Below are positions 50,756-59,500 of a DNA stretch of 64,000 bases, piece after piece. The first letter of the stretch is position 1. Each line of letters begins with the position of its first letter. Source of the DNA: Chloroflexota bacterium (lineage in GTDB: Bacteria; Chloroflexota; Anaerolineae; Anaerolineales; Villigracilaceae); the NCBI GenBank assembly GCA_016235425.1, contig JACRLC010000091.1:62001-126000 (forward strand). The letters run 5' to 3'. A program made the position numbers and the translations under genes. A model generated the notes under the pieces. The model was not told where the DNA came from. It made no database searches and worked only from the letters and a program-made list of their open reading frames with translations.

Positions 50756-52460
50756 TTCTCGCCTCGTCTCCTTATTCAAATCCATCTCAGCTGCCGCCAG
50801 CTTTTCCGTTGTCTTGGTGAGTCTGCTGGTGCTTGCCGGCTGGGCTTTTGACATCGAGTTCTTGCAGCGGGTGATCCCAGGCGCCATAGCCATGAACCCC
50901 ATGACCGCCATCGCCTTCATTCTGTCCTCCGCCAGCCTGTGGCTTTACCGCGCGGATGTTTCGAATGCGGCGCGTCTTGCCAGGGCTCGACGCGCCGCAT
51001 TCTTGTGCGCGGCCATGGTTGCGCTGATCGGCTTGGTGAGGCTTTTGGGATACGCGGCCGGCTGGGATGTGGGATTGGATCGGCTGCTTTTCGCCTCGAA
51101 ACTGGCTGCGGCTGGCGGGGACCCGAATATCCCCAACCGGATAGCCCCCAACACCGCCTTGAACTTCTTTCTTGCCGGTGTCGCCCTAATTTTTGCCAAC
51201 TCAAAGAATGGACGGCTTGCATGGCCCAGTCGGGGTATGCTCTTTTTTGCGCTGCTTACCTCATTTCTGGCATTCCTGGGCTATATCTTTGACGCTCCCG
51301 GGCTCTACCGGATATTCAACTTTATTGGGATGGCGGTGAATACTGCCGCCTGTTTTATGATACTCATCCTGGGGATTCTTGCGGCCAGTCCGGATCAAGG
51401 CATCATGGCCGTTGTTGCAAGCCCGCACATGGGCGGAATCGCGGCTCGCCGCCTCCTCCCAGTCGCCTTTTTGGTTCCCGTGACGCTGGGGTTGATACGG
51501 CTGTGGGGGCAGCGTGTAGGTCTTTATGACACAGAGTTTGGGCTGGGGCTAATGGTTGCCGCCTCCGTGATTATGTTGACCATGGTGATCCTTGGAACTG
51601 CGGCCTCCCTCAACCGGGCGGAAGAAGAAATCCGCAAATCCAATCAAGAACTGGAGAAGCGTGTCATTGAACGCACTGCCCAGTTGGAAGCCGCCAATAA
51701 AGAACTGGAGGCGTTCTCGTACTCGGTCTCGCACGACCTGCGCGCGCCGCTGCGCGCGATAGACGGGTTTTCGCGCATCCTGATGGAAGAGCACGCGCCG
51801 CAACTCGCTCCCGAAGCCCTGCGTTATTTGCAATTGGTGCGCGATAACACCAGGCAAATGGGAAACCTGGTGGACGATCTGCTTGCCTTCTCGCGCCTGA
51901 GCCGCCAGGAACTCAGGAAACAATCTGTGAAAACGGACGCACTGGTTCGCCAGGCGCTTGAAAAACTGGGCGCAGAGACGAAGGGGCGGCAAGTCGAGTT
52001 TGCGATCGGCGACCCTTCGACAGGCTCAGGGCAGGCTTTGCCCGAATGCCAGGGCGATCCGAACTTGTTGAAGCAGGTTTGGATCAACCTGCTGTCCAAT
52101 GCGCTCAAGTACACGCGCCAACGCGAACCCGCGCGTATTGAAATTGGGTGGAAAAAGGAAAACGAGGAACAGGTGTTTTTCGTCAAAGACAACGGCGTGG
52201 GTTTCGATATGCAGTACGCGCACAAACTATTCGGCATCTTTCAGCGATTGCATCGCGCTGAAGATTACGAAGGCACAGGGGTGGGGCTGGCAATTATTCA
52301 ACGAATCGTTCATCGGCACGGCGGACGCGTATGGGCGGAGGGCCAGGTGGACGAGGGCGCCGCGTTTTATTTCTCACTGCCATTTATCGAACCCGAAGCG
52401 CCTCCGCAGGTCATCGAGCAAGTGGATGAAGTAGCGGAACGCGCGCTGGAATTGGTCTGA
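50727..52460 (+). CDS. Membrane sensor histidine kinase
   Basis: About 577 residues. Seven to eight membrane helices (about 20-290) form an unrecognised sensor region. A coiled coil (LNRAEEEIRKSNQELEKRVI) leads to the HisKA domain with SYSVSHDLRAPLRAIDGFSR (His336 as phosphate acceptor). The HATPase domain has INLLSNALKYT, FFVKDNGVGFDMQYAHKLFG and GTGVGLAIIQRIVHRHGG. Close relatives act with single-domain response regulators such as the one encoded at 53307. GDPSTGSGQALPE near residue 430 is a repeat-derived in-frame insertion. ATG 50727 was chosen; GTG 50709 is an alternative. Confidence 0.88.
   Translation: MDPQMILQSDSRLVSLFKSISAAASFSVVLVSLLVLAGWAFDIEFLQRVIPGAIAMNPMTAIAFILSSASLWLYRADVSNAARLARARRAAFLCAAMVALIGLVRLLGYAAGWDVGLDRLLFASKLAAAGGDPNIPNRIAPNTALNFFLAGVALIFANSKNGRLAWPSRGMLFFALLTSFLAFLGYIFDAPGLYRIFNFIGMAVNTAACFMILILGILAASPDQGIMAVVASPHMGGIAARRLLPVAFLVPVTLGLIRLWGQRVGLYDTEFGLGLMVAASVIMLTMVILGTAASLNRAEEEIRKSNQELEKRVIERTAQLEAANKELEAFSYSVSHDLRAPLRAIDGFSRILMEEHAPQLAPEALRYLQLVRDNTRQMGNLVDDLLAFSRLSRQELRKQSVKTDALVRQALEKLGAETKGRQVEFAIGDPSTGSGQALPECQGDPNLLKQVWINLLSNALKYTRQREPARIEIGWKKENEEQVFFVKDNGVGFDMQYAHKLFGIFQRLHRAEDYEGTGVGLAIIQRIVHRHGGRVWAEGQVDEGAAFYFSLPFIEPEAPPQVIEQVDEVAERALELV
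52014..52044. repeat. CCCTTCGACAGGCTCAGGG-type repeat in frame in the kinase
   Basis: cccttcgacaggctcagggc at 52014-52033, followed by aggctttgccc. It is read as PSTGSGQALP between the helix before the N box and the N box itself, where homologous kinases normally have a shorter loop. Confidence 0.7.
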
Positions 52461-52478
52461 TCAACATAGGAGGCGACG

Positions 52479-53249
52479 ATGTTTCAAATCACGCTCTTGA
52501 TTAGCACACTCTTTTCTGTGGTTTCGGCGGCCATTTACGGTTACGTGGCCGCGCGCCTGGGCCAGCGGACGATTTCCAACCCGGGTGCGCGCTTGGCCTG
52601 GCAATTGTTCGGCCTTTGGTGGTACTGTCTCGCCGCGACGACGCTGGTGAGCGGTATCCTGCATTTGCTCGGCGCGTTCAACATTGTCTCTCTTCCGCTC
52701 TTTGTTGCACTGACGCACGTCAACATCCTGCTCATCTGCATCGCGCTGTGGGGATTGCTCTACTATCTCGTTTATCTCTTCACGGGGAATCAGCGGTTCT
52801 TGACCCCGCTGACGATTTTCTACGTTCTCTATTACGTTTTGCTGGTTTACTACATCACCGTGAGCGATCCGGCCCGCGTGGAAATCACACGATGGATGAC
52901 TCGGCTTGTTTACGCTCATCCACTCACGGGTACTTTTTTTGCACTGGCACTTGTCCTGCTCGTGTTCCCGCAGATTTTGGCTTCGCTCGCGTATTTCACG
53001 CTTTTTTTCCGTGTGCATGAGGTGACGCAGCGTTATCGTGTTCTGCTCGTCTCGTGGTGCATCATTCTTTGGTTCGGCAGTGCGTTTGTTGCCTCGGTGG
53101 CAGGTTTGTCCCGGGAAGATTGGTGGCAGATTGTCAGCCGGTTAATTGGGCTGGGCGCGGCGATGGGAATTTTGTTCGCGTATTTCCCGCCGGCAATCAT
53201 CCGGCGGAGATTCGGAATTGCATCTATTGCTGAGCAAATGCAAGCATAG
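52479..53249 (+). CDS. Seven-helix membrane protein of unknown function
   Basis: A 256-residue protein with AGGAGG before the ATG and about seven membrane helices. The third to seventh are dense (VALTHVNILLICIALWGLLY, YVLYYVLLVYYITVSD). Conserved-looking polar residues within the helices (WWYC, HVN, YYLVYLF) could form a sensor pocket. No family was recognised. Its place between a histidine kinase (18 bp upstream) and a single-domain response regulator (57 bp downstream) suggests a sensory partner of that pair. The C-terminus is short and basic. Confidence 0.7.
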   Translation: MFQITLLISTLFSVVSAAIYGYVAARLGQRTISNPGARLAWQLFGLWWYCLAATTLVSGILHLLGAFNIVSLPLFVALTHVNILLICIALWGLLYYLVYLFTGNQRFLTPLTIFYVLYYVLLVYYITVSDPARVEITRWMTRLVYAHPLTGTFFALALVLLVFPQILASLAYFTLFFRVHEVTQRYRVLLVSWCIILWFGSAFVASVAGLSREDWWQIVSRLIGLGAAMGILFAYFPPAIIRRRFGIASIAEQMQA

Positions 53250-53306
53250 AGCGAAACGGGTTTTTCTCGTTTTGCTCGACAACCATCAAGTAATAAGGAG
53301 GCAGCG

Positions 53307-53750
53307 ATGAAGGATAGACCCGTCGAAATTCTTTTGGTCGAAGATAATCCTAACGACGTCGAACTGGCACTCCACGCCCTGAAGAAGAACAACCTCGCCA
53401 ATCATATCGAGGTTGTGCGCGACGGGGCCGAGGCGCTCGACTTCCTCTTCGGTATAGGCGCACACGCGGGGCGCAATATCCAAAATGGGCCTAAAGTGGT
53501 TTTGCTGGATTTGAAACTACCAAAAGTGGATGGCTTGGAAGTGCTGGAACAGATCAGATCTGATCCGCGCACAAAAACCATCCCGGTTGTAGTGCTTACA
53601 TCGTCGCGCGAGGAGCGCGATATTGCCGAGAGTTACAACCTGGGCGTTAACAGTTACATCGTCAAGCCGGTGGACTTTGAGCAGTTCACCGAAGCCGTAC
53701 GACAGTTGGGTCTTTATTGGCTATTGCTCAATCAACCACCGGCGATTTGA
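53307..53750 (+). CDS. Single-domain response regulator (Rcp1-like)
   Basis: A 147-residue REC domain without an output domain; AGGAGG precedes the [23 protein letters not shown] at the N-terminus gives the acidic pocket, [20 protein letters not shown] has the phosphorylated Asp68, [12 protein letters not shown] has the conserved Thr/Ser, and [13 protein letters not shown] the Lys. The [10 protein letters not shown] start is typical of the Rcp1 group, which receives phosphate from phytochrome-type kinases (family knowledge). It probably receives phosphate from the kinase at 50727 and passes the signal by protein contact. Confidence 0.92.
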   Translation: MKDRPVEILLVEDNPNDVELALHALKKNNLANHIEVVRDGAEALDFLFGIGAHAGRNIQNGPKVVLLDLKLPKVDGLEVLEQIRSDPRTKTIPVVVLTSSREERDIAESYNLGVNSYIVKPVDFEQFTEAVRQLGLYWLLLNQPPAI

Positions 53751-53780
53751 GATTTTAGATTTGAGATTGCAGATTGGAGA
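53751..53780. repeat. Heptamer tract before the four-helix-bundle gene
   Basis: The tract has gatttgagattttagattt followed by gagattgcagattggaga: imperfect 7-mers of the gagattt/gagattg type, in the same family (opposite strand) as the tract at 54139-54225. Confidence 0.6.
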
Positions 53781-53787
53781 GCGAATT

Positions 53788-54138
53788 ATGGATCAAGAGC
53801 AGATGAAGAAACGAACCAAGGAGTTTGCTAAACGGGTGATTAACCTGTGCCGGCAACTCCCGAACACTCGAGAAGCACGACTCATCGGAGATCAGCTTTT
53901 TCGGTCAGGCACTTCAGTGGGCGCAAATTGTCGCGCCGCTTGCCGTGGGCGCTCCAAGGCCGATTTCGTCTCCAAACTGGGCATCGTCCTCGAAGAGGCG
54001 GATGAATCGCTCTACTGGCTGGAGATACTTGCCGAAACCCAAATTGTGAAGGCTGACCTTCTTGAACCGCTCATGAAGGAGGCTGATGAATTGGTGGCGA
54101 TCTTTGTTACCAGCCTCAACACGGCAAAAGGCAAGTGA
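53788..54138 (+). CDS. Four-helix-bundle protein (S23/23S rRNA intervening-sequence family)
   Basis: A 116-residue helical protein. Family features: KRTKEFAKRVINLCRQLP, RLIGDQLFRSGTSVGANCRAA (conserved RSxTSVGAN element), SKADFVSKLGIVLEEADESLYWLE. Family knowledge: four-helix bundles of this type occur inside 23S rRNA intervening sequences and, as Avd, beside diversity-generating retroelement reverse transcriptases; most are orphans. No reverse transcriptase or rRNA is present here. Heptamer tracts lie on both sides of the gene, so it may have been inserted into the signalling cluster as a unit (inference). Confidence 0.85.
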   Translation: MDQEQMKKRTKEFAKRVINLCRQLPNTREARLIGDQLFRSGTSVGANCRAACRGRSKADFVSKLGIVLEEADESLYWLEILAETQIVKADLLEPLMKEADELVAIFVTSLNTAKGK

Positions 54139-54225
54139 TTTGAGATTTGAGATCGCAGATTTCAGATTGAAAATCTGCGATCTGAAATCTGCAATCTGAA
54201 ATCTGCAATCTACAATCCGGAATCC
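54139..54225. repeat. Heptamer tandem tract
   Basis: A run of 7-mers: atctgaa atctgca is repeated twice, followed by atctaca atccgga atccaca. The start (gatttgagatcgcagatttc) is complementary to the following agattgaaaatctgcgatct, giving an inverted repeat. It sits between the four-helix-bundle gene and the REC-HD-GYP gene. Confidence 0.78.
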
Positions 54226-54240
54226 ACAATGGAGATTCTG

Positions 54241-56526
54241 ATGTCCATTCCCCTTCGTGTTTTAATCCTCGAGGACCGTCCGGTAGATGCCGAACTGTTA
54301 CTGCGCGAACTGCGCCAGGCTGGGTTCGATCCTGAATGGCAACAGGTAGAGACCGAAGAAGAGTACCTTGTTGCCCTCCACTCGTCTTTGGATATCATCC
54401 TCTCCGATTACAGCCTGCCGCAATTCGATGGACTGAGCGCCCTACGGCTTCTGCGGACGCGCGGCTTTGACATCCCTTTCATCCTCATCTCCGGCACGAT
54501 CGGCGAGGAGGTGGCGGTGGAGTGCATCAAGCAGGGCGCCGCTGACTACCTGCTCAAAGACCGGCTGACCCGCCTGGGGTCCGCGGTGACAAACGCGCTG
54601 GAGCAGAAACGACTCCGCGACGAACGCAAACAGGCGGAAGAAACCTTGCGCGCGAGCGAAAAGCGCTTCCGCACGTTGATCGAGAATGGCCTGGATGATA
54701 TATCGCTTCTGACTGCTGACGGAACCTTAATATGGGAAAGCCCGTCCGTCATTCGCAACCTAGCCTACGCTCCAAACGAGTTTTTAGGCCGCAATATCTT
54801 TGAATTAATGCACCCGGATGATTTAGAACAGAACCAGAATTTATATGCCGAGCTTATTCAAAAACCAGCCAGCCGACAGTCTGGCACTTTCCGCCTAAGA
54901 CACAGTGACGGAACGTGGCGTTGGGTTGAAGCCATAGCATCCAACATGCTCAATGAACCAAGTGTTCAAGCTATCGTGATTAACTATCGCGACATCACCG
55001 AGCGCAAGCAGGCGGAAGAGGCACTGCGGGCATCGAAGCTTATCATCGAAGGGATTATCAACGCGATACCCGTGAGGGTATTCTGGAAGGACAAGAATCT
55101 CGTTTACTTGGGCTGTAACGTGGTATTCGCGCACGATAAGGGATTTACCGATCCAAAGGAAGTCATTGGGAAAGATGATTACCAGATGGCGCCGCGTGAT
55201 CAGGCGGAATTGTATCGCGACGATGATCGCCAGGTCATCGAGAGCGGTCGTTCCAAGCTTTTCATCGAAGAACCCCAGACCACCCCTGAGGGGAACATCA
55301 TCACGCTTCTTACGAGCAAGGTGCCTCTGCGAAGTTCCAAGGGGGAAATCATCGGCGTAATCGGAACGTATATGGACATCACCGAGCGCAAACAGGCGGA
55401 GGAACAAACCCAGCGTCAATTGCAGCGCCTGGCCGCCCTGCGCGCGATTGACCAGGCGATAGCCGGCAGCATGGATGTCAACTTTGTTTTCAAGGTGATC
55501 CTCGACCGGGTGATTTCCCAACTGGCAGTGGATGCGGCTGTCATTCTTTTATACAACCCGGCTGCGCAGGCATTGGAATACTCCACGGGGCGCGGCTTTC
55601 GCACAGAGGCCCTGCAGCACACACGCCTGCCGCTGGGGGAAGGGTACGCTGGCCGGGCAGCGCAGGCGCGCCAAATGGTACACATTCCGGACCTTCAAGG
55701 AAGAAAGACGGATTTTCTGCGTTCACCCACATTCTCCCAGGAGGGTTTCGTCTCCTATTTTGGTGTTCCCCTGATAGCCAAAGGCGAGATCAAGGGCGTG
55801 CTGGAGGTCTTCCATCGCGCCGCTTTCGAGGCGGAAGCCGAATGGCTGAATTTCCTTGAAATGCTAGCCGGGCAAACGGCAATCGCAACTGACAATGCGG
55901 CCTTATTCAAAGGTTTGCAGCTTTCAAATATCGAACTAACCATGGCCTACGATGCCACCATCGAAGGCTGGTCGCGCGCCCTCGACCTGCGCGACAAAGA
56001 GACCGAGGGCCACACCCAGCGCGTGACCGAGATGAGCCAGCGTCTGGCGCGCGCCATGAGGATCAAGGAAGCAGAACTGATCAACATGCGGCGCGGGGCA
56101 TTGCTCCACGACATCGGCAAGATGGGTGTTCCTGATTCCATTCTGCTCAAGCCCGGCGAACTCACAGACGAAGAATGGGTGGTCATGCGCCAGCATCCGC
56201 AGTTTGCGTTTGACATGCTCTCCCCGATTGCCTACCTGCATTCGGCGCTGGACATCCCATACTGTCACCACGAGAAGTGGGATGGCTCCGGCTATCCACG
56301 TGGATTGAAGGGCGAGGAGATTCCGCTGGCCGCGCGCATCTTCGCAGTGGTGGACGTGTGGGACGCGCTGAACTCAGACCGTCCGTATCGCCCCGCCTGG
56401 CCGGAAGAAAAAGTGCGAGAGTACGTCCGTGAGCAGGCCGGAAAGCATTTTGACCCGCAGGTGGTGGAAGCGTTCTTCCAAATGATCGGAGAGAATAATC
56501 CCGCGCAGGGAGGAGGAGGAACATGA
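54241..56526 (+). CDS. REC-PAS-PAS-GAF-HD-GYP protein, predicted c-di-GMP phosphodiesterase
   Basis: About 761 residues (ATG 54241 with GGAG 6 bp upstream; ATG 54229 also in frame). Domains: REC about 1-120 (LILEDRPVDAELLLRELRQA, phospho-Asp in LDIILSDYSLPQFDG); PAS about 135-260 ending DITERKQAEEAL; PAS about 265-385 ending DITERKQAEEQT; GAF about 400-555; HD-GYP about 570-760. The active site is complete: GHTQRV, LLHDIGKMGVPDS near 620, HHEKWDGSGYPRGLKGEEIP near 680. Family knowledge: HD-GYP enzymes hydrolyse c-di-GMP. Its stop overlaps the start of a diguanylate cyclase gene, so both are made together. Confidence 0.9.
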   Translation: MSIPLRVLILEDRPVDAELLLRELRQAGFDPEWQQVETEEEYLVALHSSLDIILSDYSLPQFDGLSALRLLRTRGFDIPFILISGTIGEEVAVECIKQGAADYLLKDRLTRLGSAVTNALEQKRLRDERKQAEETLRASEKRFRTLIENGLDDISLLTADGTLIWESPSVIRNLAYAPNEFLGRNIFELMHPDDLEQNQNLYAELIQKPASRQSGTFRLRHSDGTWRWVEAIASNMLNEPSVQAIVINYRDITERKQAEEALRASKLIIEGIINAIPVRVFWKDKNLVYLGCNVVFAHDKGFTDPKEVIGKDDYQMAPRDQAELYRDDDRQVIESGRSKLFIEEPQTTPEGNIITLLTSKVPLRSSKGEIIGVIGTYMDITERKQAEEQTQRQLQRLAALRAIDQAIAGSMDVNFVFKVILDRVISQLAVDAAVILLYNPAAQALEYSTGRGFRTEALQHTRLPLGEGYAGRAAQARQMVHIPDLQGRKTDFLRSPTFSQEGFVSYFGVPLIAKGEIKGVLEVFHRAAFEAEAEWLNFLEMLAGQTAIATDNAALFKGLQLSNIELTMAYDATIEGWSRALDLRDKETEGHTQRVTEMSQRLARAMRIKEAELINMRRGALLHDIGKMGVPDSILLKPGELTDEEWVVMRQHPQFAFDMLSPIAYLHSALDIPYCHHEKWDGSGYPRGLKGEEIPLAARIFAVVDVWDALNSDRPYRPAWPEEKVREYVREQAGKHFDPQVVEAFFQMIGENNPAQGGGGT

Positions 56527-59500
56527 AGATCTTTGCCAGTGTGAAAGCATTCGTCCGGATGATTGGGAGAAGCCTCTCACACCTGGGGGCTAAAGCGCCT
56601 CGCCCGCCGCAGTTCTCCCTGCGTATCCGCTTCGCCATCGGCATGGCCGCCATGCTCCTGCCGCTCGTGCTGTTGGTAGCGGCGGGCCGTCTCTATTTTC
56701 TGCCTCGATTGACACAATCCCTGGAAAAAGTCGTCGAGGAGGTGCTCGAGGAGATGGTGCCCGTCGCGCATCTCCAGAATGCGCTCCTGCAGGCCGCCAT
56801 GCCGGCCAACGACTATCTCATCCACGGCGACCCCGCCGAGCGCGAGAACTTCGCCCGCCTGAGCCAGGAGGTGGATCAGGCCTTCGAAGAAGCCCTCGCC
56901 GCGCCCTATGCGCTGGGGGAGGAACGGGCATTCCTGCAGGCCGCCTGGGAGGAGTGGCAGCAGGCCCGCCCCCTGAGCGAAGCCATCCTGGCCTTGCCCA
57001 ATCCGGTGGGAGATCCGCTGGCGGCGCAGGAGATGGAACGCCTGGATGCCCACGTTGACCGGGCGGTGGAGCTCCTCGACCAGCAGCATGGCCTGACCCA
57101 CCGCGAGGCGGGTGAACTGTTGACCGCCGCCACGGCTGACCGGCAGAGGGCAGAGTTTTTCTCCGGCGGCGTTTTCGGGGTGGCATTGGCCATCGCCATA
57201 GCCGCCAGCCTGGCGCTGGCCCACTCTGTGCTGGCGCCGGTGCGCGCCCTCCGGCAAGGCGCCATCCGCTTGGGCGAGGGCGACCTGTCTCACCGGCTGG
57301 CCGTGGAGAGGCAGGACGAACTCGGGCAACTGGCTGGGGCGTTCAACCAGATGGCGGAACATCTGGAAAAGAGCCGGGAGACGCTGCACCGCCGCGATGC
57401 AGTTCTCGAAGCCGTCAGTTTTGCCGCCGAGCGGTTCTTGAAGGCAACAGCTTGGGAGGAGAATATCCCACAGGTATTGGAGCGGCTGGGCCGGGGGACG
57501 GAAGTGAGCCGGGTCTACATTTTCGAGAACCAGAGCGGCGAAGATGGCATCCTCTTGACCAGCCAGCGTTACGAATGGGCCGCGCCGGGCATTACGCCGC
57601 AAATTGGCAGCCCGGAACTGCAGAGTTTTCCCCTGCGCGCGGCAGGCTTTGCACGCTGGGAAGAGATGTTGAGTAATGGCGAGCTCGTCTGCGGACACGT
57701 GCGCGAGTTTCCGGAAAGTGAACGAGAAGTGCTGGCCGCGCAAGGCATCCAATCCATCGCCGTTGTGCCGATCTTTGTCGGCCAGGCGTGGTGGGGATTC
57801 ATCGGCTTCGACGAGTGCCAGGCCGAACGGGAATGGTCTATGGCAGAATTGGAGGCGCTCAAAACGGCGGCGGATACGCTGGGCGCCGCGCTCCAGCGCC
57901 AGCAAGTGGAAGCCGAACTGCAAACATACGCGCGCCAGCAGGCGGCCATGGTCAAGATCAGCGCCGATCTCGCCGCCGCCCTGGATGAGACCGAGATTTG
58001 TCAGAAAGTGGTGCGCGGGCTGCACGAAGTACTGGGCTATGCTCACACGTACCTGTTCTTGGTGGATGAAGCGACGGGCGAACGCGTGCTGCCCGAAGGG
58101 GCCAGCATTGGCTGGCGGGATGCCCCGACCAACTGGCGCATCCCGCCCGGCCAGGGGCTGAGCGAGTACGCGCTCTTATCCGGCCAACTCCACTACACCC
58201 CGGACGTGACGCGCGATCCCCGCTACGTCCCCGGGATTGGCACAGGCGCCGAGGTGGACGTGCCAATCCTCATCGGCGACCCTTCGTCCCTTCGGCAAGC
58301 TCAGGGCAAGCTCTTCGACTATCGCTCAGGAGGTTCAGGGCGGGTGGTGGGTGTGCTGATTGTCGAGAGCGAGCAGCCCGGCGCTTTCGGTCAACGTGAT
58401 TTTGCGGTGCTGACCGCTGCCGCCGACCAGACGTCCCTCGCCCTGCAGCGCGCCCGCGAGCATCAAGCGGTGAAAGAGGCCGAAGCCCGCTACCACGACC
58501 TCTTCAACACCGCGCCGGTGGGCATCTACCAGACGACGCTCGACGGAGGTTACGTGCTGGCAAACCCAACGCTGGCGCGTATCTATGGCTACGAGTCGCC
58601 TGAGGAACTAATGGCGACTGTCACCGACCTCGATCGGCAATTCTACGTCCAGCCGCAGCGGCGCGCAGAATTCATTCGGCTGATGGAGGCGCACGACGCA
58701 GTGCAGGAGTTTGAGTCGGAGGTCTATTGCAAAGACGGCCGCGTCATTTGGATTTCGGAGAACGCGCGCTCAATTCGGGATGCCAGCGGTGAGATCGTGG
58801 GTTTTGAAGGCACGACCCTGGACATCACCGAACGCAAGCGGGCGGAGGAAGCCATAAGCCAGCTCAGCCACCAGAACCGGTTGATCCTGGACTCGCTGGG
58901 CGAGGGCGTCTACGGCGTGGATCCGTCAGGCGACACCACCTTCGTCAATTCAGCCGCGGCGCAGTTGCTCGGCTACGAAGCAGAAGAATTGATTGGCCGC
59001 TTCATGCACGAGACAGTGCACCACTCGAAGCCGGACGGCGCTCCCTACCCGCAGGAGGAATGTCTCATGTACGCGGCCTTCCGGGATGGCCGCGCACACC
59101 GTGTGACCGACGAAGTCCTCTGGCGGAAGGATGGCACGAGTTTCCCCGTCGAGTACGTGAGCACACCCGTTCGTGAAGGCGAGAAGTTGGTCGGCGCAGT
59201 CATCGTGTTTCGCGACATCACCGAGCGCAAGCGGGCGGAGGAGGAGTTGGTCAAACTGAGGCAGGCGGTGGAAGCCTCTGGCGAAGCGATTTTCTTGACA
59301 GACCGCGACGGTCTCATCACCTACGTGAATCCGGAGTTTACCCTTCTCTACGGCTACACCGCTGACGAGGTGGTCGGAAAAGTTACGCCGCGCATCCTGA
59401 AAAGCGGGCTGCTGAAGCCGGAAGACTACGAAATGTTTTGGAAGACCATCCTGAGCAAGCAAGTGGTCAAAGGCGAAATCATCAACAAGACGAAAGATGG

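Noticed and set aside
53788-54138. Diversity-generating retroelement (Avd-like protein)
   Set aside because: No reverse transcriptase, template repeat or variable repeat pair was found nearby; the four-helix-bundle family is much wider than Avd.
54139-54225. CRISPR array
   Set aside because: The repeats are 7 bp without spacers and no cas gene is near. It is a simple tandem tract.
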